From Alloyangia pacifica (GTDB taxonomy: Bacteria; Pseudomonadota; Alphaproteobacteria; Rhodobacterales; Rhodobacteraceae): a stretch of DNA of 64,000 nucleotides. The stretch covers positions 744,001 to 808,000 of the forward strand of contig NZ_FOZW01000001.1 in the NCBI RefSeq assembly GCF_900116195.1, written 5' to 3'. The notes under the pieces are model-generated. The model ran no database searches, had not been told where the DNA came from, and saw only the letters and a program-made list of their open reading frames with translations. This document shows, in pieces, positions 21,485-29,383 of this stretch (the first letter of the stretch is position 1; each line of letters starts with the position of its first letter). A program made the position numbers and the translations under genes.

Positions 21485-23239
21485 ATGACACGTCAGATGA
21501 CCGGAGCGAAGATGGTGGTTCAAGCCCTGAAGGATCAGGGTGTGGACACGGTATTCGGCTACCCCGGTGGCGCGGTGCTACCGATCTACGACGAGATTTT
21601 CCAGCAGAACGACATCCGGCACATTCTCGTCCGGCACGAGCAGGCGGCGATCCACGCCGCCGAGGGCTATGCCCGCTCGACCGGCAAGCCGGGTGTTGCG
21701 CTGGTGACCTCGGGCCCCGGCGCAACCAACGCCGTGACCGGCCTGACCGATGCGCTGCTGGACTCGATCCCGATCATCGTGCTCTCGGGTCAGGTGCCGA
21801 CCTTCATGATCGGCTCGGACGCCTTCCAGGAGGCGGACACCGTCGGCATCACCCGCCCCTGCACCAAGCACAACTGGCTGGTGAAGGAGACCGACAAGCT
21901 GTCGAGCATCCTGCACCAGGCCTTCCACGTGGCGACCTCGGGCCGCCCGGGGCCGGTGCTGGTCGACATCCCCAAGGACGTGCAGTTCGCCACCGGCGGC
22001 TACACCGCCAAGCCGCAGGCGCCGATCGGCCACTACCAGCCGCAGGTCAAGGGCGACATCGAGACCATCACCCAGCTTGTCGAGGCCATTGAAAAGGCCG
22101 AGCGCCCGGTGTTCTACACCGGCGGCGGCGTGATCAACTCGGGCCCCGGCGCGAGCCAGCTGCTGCGCGAGATCGTCGAAGCCACGGGCTTCCCGATCAC
22201 CTCGACGCTGATGGGTCTCGGCGCCTACCCCGCCTCGGGCAAATCCTGGCTGGGGATGCTCGGCATGCACGGTCTCTACGAGGCCAACCTGGCGATGCAC
22301 GGCTGCGATCTGATGATCAACATCGGCGCGCGCTTCGATGACCGCATCACCGGCCGGCTCGACGCCTTCTCGCCGCGCTCGAAGAAGGCGCATATCGACA
22401 TCGACCCCTCCTCGATCAACAAGGTGATCAAGGCGGACATGCCGATCGTCGGCGACGTCGGACACGTGCTCGAGGACGTGCTGAAGATCTGGAAGGCGCG
22501 CGGACGCAAGGTGAACCGCGAGGCGATCGCAAAGTGGTGGCAGCAGATCGAGGAGTGGAAGAAGGTCAAGTGCCTGACCTACAAGCAATCCGAGACCGTC
22601 ATCAAGCCGCAGTACGCGCTGGAACGGCTCGAGGCGCTGACCAAGGGCCGCGACCGCTACATCACCACCGAGGTCGGCCAGCACCAGATGTGGGCCGCGC
22701 AATACCTCGGCTTCGAGGATCCGAACCGCTGGATGACCTCCGGCGGGCTCGGCACCATGGGCTACGGCTTCCCGGCCTCGGTCGGCGTGCAGGTCGCCCA
22801 CCCCGAGGCGCTGGTGATCAACGTCGCGGGCGAGGCCTCTTGGCTGATGAACATGCAGGAAATGGGCACCGCGGTGCAGTTCAACCTGCCGGTGAAGCAG
22901 TTCATCCTCAACAACGAGCGACTGGGCATGGTGCGCCAGTGGCAGCAGCTGCTGCACGGCGAGCGCTACTCGCAGAGCTGGTCTGAGGCCCTGCCCGATT
23001 TCGTCAAGCTGGCCGAGGCCTTCGGCGCCAAGGGCATCATCTGCAAGGATCCCAAGGATCTCGACGATGCGATCATGGAGATGCTCGATCATGACGGGCC
23101 GGTGATCTTCGACTGCCTCGTCGAGAAGCACGAGAACTGCTTCCCGATGATCCCGTCGGGCGAGCCGCACAACAAGATGCTGCTCGGCGACGCGCAGGCC
23201 ACCAACGCCATCGCCGGCAAGGGCGCGGTGCTGGTCTGA
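21485..23239 (+). CDS. ilvB: Acetolactate synthase large (catalytic) subunit
   Basis: 584 aa. It condenses pyruvate with pyruvate or 2-oxobutyrate in valine, leucine and isoleucine synthesis. The activating Glu is residue 52 (VRHEQAAIHAAEGYA); the FAD-binding central domain and the C-terminal ThDP domain are present. The usual GDG of the ThDP motif reads AGEASWLMNMQE here, with Glu in place of the Mg-ligand Asp; I recall the same variant in relatives. The start at 21485 has GGAG 7 bases upstream; the ATG at 21461 is possible but weaker. Controlled by the attenuator upstream and followed by ilvN. Confidence 0.95.
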   Translation: MTRQMTGAKMVVQALKDQGVDTVFGYPGGAVLPIYDEIFQQNDIRHILVRHEQAAIHAAEGYARSTGKPGVALVTSGPGATNAVTGLTDALLDSIPIIVLSGQVPTFMIGSDAFQEADTVGITRPCTKHNWLVKETDKLSSILHQAFHVATSGRPGPVLVDIPKDVQFATGGYTAKPQAPIGHYQPQVKGDIETITQLVEAIEKAERPVFYTGGGVINSGPGASQLLREIVEATGFPITSTLMGLGAYPASGKSWLGMLGMHGLYEANLAMHGCDLMINIGARFDDRITGRLDAFSPRSKKAHIDIDPSSINKVIKADMPIVGDVGHVLEDVLKIWKARGRKVNREAIAKWWQQIEEWKKVKCLTYKQSETVIKPQYALERLEALTKGRDRYITTEVGQHQMWAAQYLGFEDPNRWMTSGGLGTMGYGFPASVGVQVAHPEALVINVAGEASWLMNMQEMGTAVQFNLPVKQFILNNERLGMVRQWQQLLHGERYSQSWSEALPDFVKLAEAFGAKGIICKDPKDLDDAIMEMLDHDGPVIFDCLVEKHENCFPMIPSGEPHNKMLLGDAQATNAIAGKGAVLV

Positions 23240-23248
23240 GGACGGCGC

Positions 23249-23266
23249 GGAGGGGCTTGCCCCTCC
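23249..23266 (+). repeat. Short hairpin, possible degenerate copy of the two-hairpin repeat
   Basis: GGAGGGGC-TT-GCCCCTCC is a perfect stem between ilvB and ilvN, resembling hairpin 1 of the dispersed family. The second hairpin and the TATTTT tail are not recognisable. It may be just an intercistronic stem. Confidence 0.4.
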
Positions 23267-23315
23267 GTCCCCCGCAGATCGCCATCCCCAGAAGAGTTTA
23301 CAGGAGCTGCAATCC

Positions 23316-23879
23316 ATGTCCGCGCTACAGATCAAGAAAGGCTCGTCCAAGCATTCGGCCTACAACCTACGGCCCACCTTTTCGGACGTTCAGGAAACCC
23401 ACACCATCACCGTGCTGGTGGAAAACGAGCCCGGCGTTCTGGCCCGGGTCATCGGCCTGTTCTCGGGCCGGGGCTACAACATCGACAGCCTCACCGTGGC
23501 CGAGGTGGACCACGAGGGGCACCTGTCGCGCATCACAATCGTCACCACCGGCACGCCGCAGGTGATCGAGCAGATCAAGGCGCAGCTCGGCCGGATCGTC
23601 TCGGTGCGCGACGTGCATGACCTCACCGCCGAGGGCAGCTCGGTCGAGCGCGAGCTGGCGCTGCTGAAGGTGGCAGGTGCCGGTGAGAAGCGGGTCGAGG
23701 CACTGCGCCTTGCGGATATCTTCCGCGCACAGGTGGTCGACAGCACGCTCGAGAGCTTCGTCTTCCAGCTGACCGGCACGCCCGACAAGATCGACGCATT
23801 CGCGGACCTCATGCGTCCGCTTGGACTGGTACAGGTGGCGCGCACCGGCGTCGCCGCCCTCGCCCGCGGCGCGGTCTGA
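23316..23879 (+). CDS. ilvN: Acetolactate synthase small (regulatory) subunit
   Basis: 187 aa, the usual alphaproteobacterial length. An N-terminal ACT domain (about 28-105; HTITVLVENEPGVLARVIGLFSGRGYNIDSL region) binds valine for feedback inhibition. The C-terminal domain (SFVFQLTGTPDKIDAFADLMRPLG) stabilises the catalytic subunit. AGGAGCTG precedes the ATG. It is 76 bp after ilvB in one operon and followed by a strong terminator. Confidence 0.95.
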   Translation: MSALQIKKGSSKHSAYNLRPTFSDVQETHTITVLVENEPGVLARVIGLFSGRGYNIDSLTVAEVDHEGHLSRITIVTTGTPQVIEQIKAQLGRIVSVRDVHDLTAEGSSVERELALLKVAGAGEKRVEALRLADIFRAQVVDSTLESFVFQLTGTPDKIDAFADLMRPLGLVQVARTGVAALARGAV

Positions 23880-23934
23880 CACCGGGAGCCATCCCGGCGC
23901 GCGCGCAACAAAGCCAATGTCACAGGACATTCAG

Positions 23935-23962
23935 CGGGCCCCACGATGGGGCCCGTTTTTTC
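23935..23962 (+). terminator. Rho-independent terminator of ilvBN
   Basis: CGGGCCCC pairs with GGGGCCCG around ACGAT, followed by TTTTTT. It lies 55 bp after the ilvN stop. Confidence 0.9.
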
Positions 23963-24002
23963 GTGCCGAATCTCGCCTTGAAACCCCGCCCGAAACGGGC
24001 CG

Positions 24003-24353
24003 TCAGGCCACGTTTCTTTCGCGACCCGGCTGTTTCGGGAACGCGATGATCCGCGAGTCCCCGGCCCGCTCGACCACCGCGGAAACCGGTGCATCTCCTG
24101 CCTCTTTCAGGCTTTCCACCAGCCCGAAAAATTGCGTTTGCTCCAGCCGTTGCGGGTTTCTTGCGAGCCGCAGCTGAGCCCCCTCCGACATCTCGAAATG
24201 CACGAGGTCACCAACGTCCAGCACGACACCGTCATGCAGGCCCGAACCGGGCTCGTGCCAGAAAGCGAGTTCACCGTGATCCTCGCACCAGATCACCGCC
24301 TTCTGTTCCGTCAAGTCTGCCCAGAGCACAACGCCCATCATCTTCTGTGACAT
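24003..24353 (-). CDS. Conserved hypothetical protein
   Basis: 116 aa beginning MSQKMMGVVLWADLTEQKAVIWCEDHGELAFW. No membrane segment or signal. The N-terminal ~60 residues read as short beta strands with an SH3/OB-like rhythm; the rest is mixed. GGGGAAG lies upstream of the ATG at 24353. It is divergent from the XRE regulator at 24528 and convergent with ilvN. I associate the N-terminal motif with small proteins of this bacterial group but cannot name a function. Confidence 0.7.
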   Translation of the reverse strand: MSQKMMGVVLWADLTEQKAVIWCEDHGELAFWHEPGSGLHDGVVLDVGDLVHFEMSEGAQLRLARNPQRLEQTQFFGLVESLKEAGDAPVSAVVERAGDSRIIAFPKQPGRERNVA

Positions 24354-24468
24354 GCACTTCCCCGCATCTCATCACATTCAAGAGTGACGCAGATGCGCCA
24401 CGGCTCACATGCGACGAAACGTGACGTGCGCTTGCTTTTTGTGACAATTTGGATCACCCTTGTCTCCA

Positions 24469-24492
24469 TATAGCGTCTGGCGTGACGCTATA
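24469..24492. promoter_or_regulatory. Candidate operator upstream of the XRE regulator
   Basis: A perfect 9-bp inverted repeat, TATAGCGTC (24469-24477) and GACGCTATA (24484-24492), with a 6-base spacer, 36 bp before the XRE gene. The geometry suits a dimeric helix-turn-helix protein, so autoregulation is plausible. It could also form an RNA hairpin in the leader. Confidence 0.5.
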
Positions 24493-24527
24493 CAGCAACA
24501 ACAAGAAGTTCACGGGAGGGCGAAGCC

Positions 24528-25397
24528 ATGGACGGGGTCACCTTGGAAAGAACTGTCGCGAAACGGAAAGAAAACGGAATGGTCACAGCGCCCAGGGACG
24601 CAGGTACCCAGCCCAGTCCGGCGGAGCTCCGCAGCGTGTTCGGAGCGAATCTTCGCAAGCTCGGCAGCAGTGCTGCCTCCATTTCCGCCCTGTGCCGCGA
24701 TCTTGGAATAAATCGCACCCAGTTCAACAGATACCTTGCCGGAGAGTCTTTCCCGCGCCCGGATGTGCTGCACCGGATTTGCACCTTCTTCGACGTCGAT
24801 GCCCGCATCCTGCTGGAGCCGGTCGAGGACATCCAGGACACCCCCGTCAGCCTGCTGAGTCACCCGTTCATCTCCGACTTCGTGGGCGCCGGAGTACTGG
24901 GGCTGACCGAAGAGGACTTCCCTTCGGGCTTCTACCGCTTCTCTCGCGCCGCATTCTCCGATGACTCGCGCTTCGTCGTCGGCGTGGTGAAGATCTTCCG
25001 CAAGGACGGCATGACCTTCCTGCGGGGTTTCGAGCCGAAGGAAGCGTTGACGATGTTCGACCTGCCGACCGATGCCGCCTCGCGCGAGTATCGCGGATTG
25101 GTCCTGCAACAGGCCGAGGGCATCGCCGCGCTGGTCAGCCGCAAGGGCGCGGTGACCACCTCGTTCAACTACTTGTCGAAGGCCGGCGGGCTGGCGAACA
25201 ATTTCTGGACCGGCTACGCCGTGCGCACCACGCCCGAGAACCACTCGGGCCGGCGTGCCGCGCGACTGGTCTACGAATACCTGGGCTATGACACCCACAA
25301 GGTGCTCGCCGCGGCCCGTGGCGGCGGCTACCGTACCGCGAAGGACCTGGTGCCCTTCCACCGCCAGCAGCTCCGCATCGAAGACGCCTTCCGGTGA
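24528..25397 (+). CDS. XRE-family transcriptional regulator
   Basis: 289 aa. Residues about 31-90 form the helix-turn-helix (LRSVFGANLRKLGSSAASISALCRDLGINRTQFNRYLAG), in the lambda-Cro/XRE style. The ~190-residue C-terminal part is a separate domain without a recognised ligand motif (SGFYRFSRAAFSDDSRFVVGVVKIF...). The start at 24528 has GGGAGG upstream; an in-frame ATG at 24579 is an alternative nearer the HTH. A perfect inverted repeat precedes the gene. Targets are unknown. Confidence 0.82.
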   Translation: MDGVTLERTVAKRKENGMVTAPRDAGTQPSPAELRSVFGANLRKLGSSAASISALCRDLGINRTQFNRYLAGESFPRPDVLHRICTFFDVDARILLEPVEDIQDTPVSLLSHPFISDFVGAGVLGLTEEDFPSGFYRFSRAAFSDDSRFVVGVVKIFRKDGMTFLRGFEPKEALTMFDLPTDAASREYRGLVLQQAEGIAALVSRKGAVTTSFNYLSKAGGLANNFWTGYAVRTTPENHSGRRAARLVYEYLGYDTHKVLAAARGGGYRTAKDLVPFHRQQLRIEDAFR

Positions 25398-25400
25398 CCA

Positions 25401-25434
25401 AAAACCACCGGCACCGCCCCGCGGTGCCGGTGGC
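25401..25434 (-). terminator. Rho-independent terminator of the DUF2189 gene
   Basis: A perfect 13-bp stem, CCACCGGCACCGC (25406-25418) with GCGGTGCCGGTGG (25422-25434). Read on the minus strand it is followed by TTTTT, ending transcription of the gene at 25437. It lies between convergent genes and may also slow transcription from the other side. Confidence 0.85.
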
Positions 25435-25436
25435 TG

Positions 25437-26231
25437 TCATCCGTCCTCGGGCACCCGCAACTGATCGTAGAGGTGCCACGTCGCGTGACCCAGCACCGGC
25501 AGCGCGACAAACAGCCCGAGAAAGAGCGGCAGCATCGCCACGAAAGTCGCGAGCGCCAGGAACACCCCCCAGGACAACATCACCACCGGGTGGCGCTGCA
25601 CGTAGCCGAACGAGGTGATCATCGCGGTGACGAAATCCACGTCCCGGTCCAGCAGCAGCGGCAGCGCCAGCACGGTGATCATGTAGAGCAGCGTTGCGAA
25701 CCCTGCTCCGACCGCCGTGCCCACCGCCAGCATGGTCAGCCCGTTCGCCGTCAGGAACACCTCGAGGCTCGAGCTGACATTGGTCATCGGCGAAAGCCCG
25801 AGGAACAGGGCAAAGATCATGTGCCCGAGGAAGAACCAGAACAGGAAGACGATGACGATCACCGCGCAGAGCGAGGGCAGCTGCCGCTTCGACTGCCGCA
25901 GGATGACGCTGAAGATCTGCATCCAGTCGAGCGGCTGTCCCCGTTCGAGCCGGCGCGACACCTCGTAGAAGCCCACCGCCGCGAAAGGGCTGAACAGCGG
26001 AAAGCCGATCGCCGCCAGCACCAGCCAGTAACTGGTGCCGGTGGCCAGCGTCAGCCATGTCAGGAAGAACCCCGCCAGCACGTAGACGCCGCCGAAGACC
26101 AGTGCGAAGCCCGGCGCGAAGATCAGGTCACTCAGCCCGAGCCGCAGCGCTTTCTTGAGCGTGGCAAAGGTGACCTCGGAAAACTCCGGTACCCCTTGTT
26201 GCGGCCCGTCTTCGTTGACGACGCTCTCCAT
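25437..26231 (-). CDS. DUF2189 integral membrane protein
   Basis: 264 aa with about six hydrophobic helices, for example FALVFGGVYVLAGFFLTWLTLA, SLCAVIVIVFLFWFFLGHMIF, GLTMLAVGTAVGAGFATLLYM and FLALATFVAMLPLFLGLFVALP. The cytoplasmic-side motifs (FSPFAAVGFYEVSRRLERG and PLLLDRDVDFVTAMITS) are those of DUF2189, a family of unknown function common in alphaproteobacteria. It is a single gene with its own terminator. Confidence 0.88.
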   Translation of the reverse strand: MESVVNEDGPQQGVPEFSEVTFATLKKALRLGLSDLIFAPGFALVFGGVYVLAGFFLTWLTLATGTSYWLVLAAIGFPLFSPFAAVGFYEVSRRLERGQPLDWMQIFSVILRQSKRQLPSLCAVIVIVFLFWFFLGHMIFALFLGLSPMTNVSSSLEVFLTANGLTMLAVGTAVGAGFATLLYMITVLALPLLLDRDVDFVTAMITSFGYVQRHPVVMLSWGVFLALATFVAMLPLFLGLFVALPVLGHATWHLYDQLRVPEDG

Positions 26232-26326
26232 GACGCCTCCCCCCTCAAATCCCCTCTTGGCAGGGATTTAAGCCGGGAAGCAGGTCATCTGGCAAGGGTC
26301 GGGAGGATTGTGCCCGCCCCGGGCGC

Positions 26327-27448
26327 TCAGTCTTCGCGGGCGTCGGCGCGCGACTTGCCGGAGACCTGCTGTGCGAGGGTCGCGCCCATGAACGGATCGA
26401 GATCGCCATCAAGCACGCCCTGCGTGTCCGAGGTCTCGTGGTTGGTGCGCAGGTCCTTGACCATCTGGTAGGGCTGCAGGACGTAGGAGCGGATCTGGTT
26501 GCCCCAGCCTGCCGAGCCCTTGTTCTCATGCGCCTCGTTGATCGCCGCGTTCCGGCGATCCAGCTCCATCTGGTAGAGCCGCGACTTCAGGGCCTTCATG
26601 GCGATGTCACGGTTCTGGTGCTGCGACTTCTCGGAGGAGGTCACCACGATCCCCGTGGGGTGGTGGGTGATCCGCACCGCGGAGTCGGTGGTGTTCACGT
26701 GCTGACCGCCGGCACCGGACGAACGATAGGTGTCGATGCGGATATCGGCGGGGTTCACCTCGATCTCGATGTTGTCGTCGACCACCGGGTAGACCCAGAC
26801 CGACGCGAAGGAGGTCTCGCGCGTGCCCTTGCCGAAGGGCGAGATGCGGACCAGCCGGTGCACGCCGCTTTCCGACTTCAGCCAGCCATAGGCGTTCTGG
26901 CCGGAAATCTTGTAGGCGCAGGACTTGATGCCCGCCTCGGCGCCCGCTTCTTCCGACTGCAGTTCGACCTCGTAGCCGCGCTTCTCGGCCCAGCGGACGT
27001 ACATGCGCTGCAGCATCGCGGCCCAGTCGCAGGCCTCGGTGCCACCGGCACCGGCATTGATCTCGAGGAAGGTGTCGTTGCCGTCGGCCTCGCCGTCGAG
27101 CAGCGCTTCAAGCTCCTTCTGACCGGCGGTCTCGGCCAGCGCCTTGAGCGCCGTCTCGGCCTCGGAAACCACTTCGTCGTCCTCTTCCATCTCGCCCAGT
27201 TCGATCAGCTCGATCTGGTCGGCCAGCTCCTGCTTGATCGACTTGTAGGTCTCCATCGCGTCGACCAGCTGCTGGCGCTCGCGCATCAGCTTCTGCGCGG
27301 CGGCGGGATCGTCCCAGAGGTTCGGATCCTCGACGCGGGCGTTGAATTCCTCGAGCCGGAATTCCGCCGTCTCCCAGTCGAGCCGCTGTTCCAGCAGTCC
27401 CAGGGACTTGCGGATTTTCTCGACGGTGTTCTGGGTCTCGGCGCGCAT
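26327..27448 (-). CDS. prfB: Peptide chain release factor 2
   Basis: 373 aa. It ends translation at UGA and UAA. The peptidyl-hydrolysis motif GGQ is at 247-249 and the stop-codon reading tripeptide SPF at 203-205, which identifies RF2 rather than RF1. The frame is continuous from its ATG: the programmed +1 frameshift used by many bacteria to autoregulate RF2 is absent, as I recall for other alphaproteobacteria. No operon partner is obvious. Confidence 0.96.
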   Translation of the reverse strand: MRAETQNTVEKIRKSLGLLEQRLDWETAEFRLEEFNARVEDPNLWDDPAAAQKLMRERQQLVDAMETYKSIKQELADQIELIELGEMEEDDEVVSEAETALKALAETAGQKELEALLDGEADGNDTFLEINAGAGGTEACDWAAMLQRMYVRWAEKRGYEVELQSEEAGAEAGIKSCAYKISGQNAYGWLKSESGVHRLVRISPFGKGTRETSFASVWVYPVVDDNIEIEVNPADIRIDTYRSSGAGGQHVNTTDSAVRITHHPTGIVVTSSEKSQHQNRDIAMKALKSRLYQMELDRRNAAINEAHENKGSAGWGNQIRSYVLQPYQMVKDLRTNHETSDTQGVLDGDLDPFMGATLAQQVSGKSRADARED

Positions 27449-27630
27449 GCGGATGTTCCTGCGAATGGGACGGCTTGGTTCTGGGGGGACATAAACCAGC
27501 GCAGGGGTGCCTTCAAGCGCCGAGGCGGGTGCAGCGCCTGCCAGTGACCCGCATCCAAGTACGAAGCGTCCGGCGACACGGGCCGCCAGGCGTCATGTGG
27601 GCATGAAGGGGCGCTTGAAGAACGTCCGCC

Positions 27631-28110
27631 TTACCCCGAGGCGCCGCCCGCGTAGACCGTCAGCGTCGGCAGATCGGTCAGCGGCGCGCCGATCAGGCGC
27701 ATGGCGGCAAGCGAAATGCGACTGCCGCCCGAAGCCGGCCCCTCGATCGGGCGCAGCTCGACCTGCGCCGACTTGCCGGTGGCGGGATAAACCACCCTGC
27801 CCTTGGTCACGCTGCTGACCATCGGCGTTTCCAGCCAGAAACCCGGCTCCGCCGGATCGCCCAGCGAGGCCACCGTGCTGCCCAGCTGCCGCTCGGAGCT
27901 TGCCGGGGCAGAGGCTGCCGCGGCGCGTTCCTCGGCGCTGGTGGTGTCGAACTGCTCCTCGGTCCGCGCATTGGCGGGCGGGCGCAAGGTCGTGCCCCCG
28001 GAGGCAGAGGTCGGCGCCGGTTGCGGCGTGGCAACTCCGGTCGATTGCTGCGCGCAGGCCGCCAGCAAGGCCGGCAGCGCGAGGGCGGGAAGGGATGCGA
28101 TCACTCTCAT
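27631..28110 (-). CDS. Putative lipoprotein, unknown function
   Basis: 159 aa from the ATG at 28110. It begins MRVIASLPALALPALLAACAQ, a lipoprotein signal with lipobox LAAC (Cys at 19). A Pro/Ser/Ala-rich linker (about 20-80) leads to a small domain with GFWLETPMVSSVTKGRVVYP and ISLAAMRLIGAPLTDLP. I recall relatives in Rhodobacterales labelled 'D-galactarate dehydratase', but the protein is far too short for that enzyme and no catalytic residues are visible, so I reject the name. Divergent from moaA. Confidence 0.75.
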   Translation of the reverse strand: MRVIASLPALALPALLAACAQQSTGVATPQPAPTSASGGTTLRPPANARTEEQFDTTSAEERAAAASAPASSERQLGSTVASLGDPAEPGFWLETPMVSSVTKGRVVYPATGKSAQVELRPIEGPASGGSRISLAAMRLIGAPLTDLPTLTVYAGGASG

Positions 28111-28193
28111 GTGTGCAAAGCTAGGCCGCAGACCCCGGTCTGACAATCGCGCAGATGCTTGTCCCGGCAGGGTTTCGCGCATACATTCGGCGC

Positions 28194-29210
28194 ATGACTT
28201 CGCCCATCACACCCCTCGTCGATCCGTTCCTGCGGCCGATCTCCTACCTGCGCGTCTCGGTGACGGACCGCTGCGATTTCCGCTGCGTTTACTGCATGTC
28301 CGAGAACATGAGCTTCCTGCCCAAGAAGGAGCTCCTGACGCTCGAGGAACTCGATCGCCTTTGCTCAGCCTTCGTCGGGCTCGGGGTCGAGAAGCTGCGC
28401 ATCACCGGCGGCGAGCCGCTGGTACGGCGGGACATCATGACCTTCTTTGGCGCGATGACCCGGCATCTCGACTCGGGCGCGCTGAAGGAACTGACGCTGA
28501 CCACCAACGGCTCGCAGCTCGAACGCTTCGCGCAGCCGCTCTGGGACGCGGGCGTGCGCCGGGTGAACATCTCGCTCGACACGCTGGACGAACAGAAATT
28601 CGCCGACATCACCCGCTGGGGCCGCCTGCCCCAAGTGCTGCGCGGCATCGACGCGGCGCAGGCCGTGGGCATGCGGGTGAAGCTGAACGCCGTGGCGCTG
28701 AAGGGTTTCAACGAGGATGAGCTCTTCTCGATGACCGAATGGTGCGCCAAGCGCGGCATCGACCTGACGTGGATCGAGGTCATGCCGATGGGCGACATCG
28801 GCAATGAGGACCGGCTGGGCCAATACTGGAAGCTCTCGGATGTGCGCGCCAAGCTCGCCGAGCAATACACGCTCACCGACCTGCCCGAGAGCACCGGCGG
28901 TCCGGCCCGCTACGTGCGACTGGAAGAGACCGGCCAGAAGATCGGTTTCATCACCCCGCTGACCCACAATTTCTGCGAAAGCTGCAACCGCGTTCGGCTG
29001 ACCTGCACCGGCGAGCTCTTCATGTGCCTCGGGCAGGAGGACAACGCCGACCTGCGTGCGCCTCTGCGCAATCACCCCGGCACGGATGCCCCGCTGGAAG
29101 AGGCGATCCGCGCGGCCATCCTGCGCAAGCCCAAGGGACATGATTTCGATTACTCGCGGCAGTCGGTGGACGGGCGCGTCTCGCGCCATATGAGCCATAC
29201 CGGCGGCTGA
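28194..29210 (+). CDS. moaA: GTP 3',8-cyclase (molybdenum cofactor biosynthesis)
   Basis: 338 aa. A radical SAM enzyme making the first intermediate of molybdopterin from GTP. The SAM-binding cluster is CDFRCVYC (Cys 27, 31, 34) and the second [4Fe-4S] site is in [11 protein letters not shown]. The C-terminus ends in the essential GG (HMSHTGG). The start is placed at 28194; the ribosome site is weak. MoaC is not adjacent. A two-hairpin repeat and a terminator follow. Confidence 0.96.
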   Translation: MTSPITPLVDPFLRPISYLRVSVTDRCDFRCVYCMSENMSFLPKKELLTLEELDRLCSAFVGLGVEKLRITGGEPLVRRDIMTFFGAMTRHLDSGALKELTLTTNGSQLERFAQPLWDAGVRRVNISLDTLDEQKFADITRWGRLPQVLRGIDAAQAVGMRVKLNAVALKGFNEDELFSMTEWCAKRGIDLTWIEVMPMGDIGNEDRLGQYWKLSDVRAKLAEQYTLTDLPESTGGPARYVRLEETGQKIGFITPLTHNFCESCNRVRLTCTGELFMCLGQEDNADLRAPLRNHPGTDAPLEEAIRAAILRKPKGHDFDYSRQSVDGRVSRHMSHTGG

Positions 29211-29224
29211 ACCGACGTGAACCT

Positions 29225-29287
29225 GAGGGGCGCTGCCCCTCTTGGCCTGCGGCCAATTCACCCCGGCATATTTTCAAAGAGAAGAAG
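29225..29287 (+). repeat. Two-hairpin dispersed repeat, copy 2
   Basis: Hairpin 1 GAGGGGCGCTGCCCCTC, hairpin 2 TTGGCCTGCGGCCAA, then CCCCGGCATATTTTCAAAG and AGAAGAAG. It starts 14 bp after the moaA stop in the same orientation. Same plan as 20762 (minus) and 47469 (minus). Confidence 0.75.
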
Positions 29288-29327
29288 CGCCCGGACCGTC
29301 GCGCCGACGGCGGCCAGAAATAGCGAA

Positions 29328-29359
29328 CGCCCGCCCGGCAGGACCGGGCGGGCGCTTTT
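29328..29359 (+). terminator. Rho-independent terminator after moaA
   Basis: CGCCCGCCCGG (29328-29338) pairs with CCGGGCGGGCG (29344-29354), then CTTTTG. It lies between convergent moaA and the OmpA gene. Confidence 0.75.
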
Positions 29360-29383
29360 GCTTTCAGAATTTCCGCGAGCCGT

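Noticed and set aside
26327-27448. Programmed frameshift in prfB
   Set aside because: The reading frame is continuous from start to stop, with no in-frame UGA to bypass.
27631-28110. Annotation as D-galactarate dehydratase
   Set aside because: The 159-aa lipoprotein is far too short and shows no catalytic motif of that enzyme.
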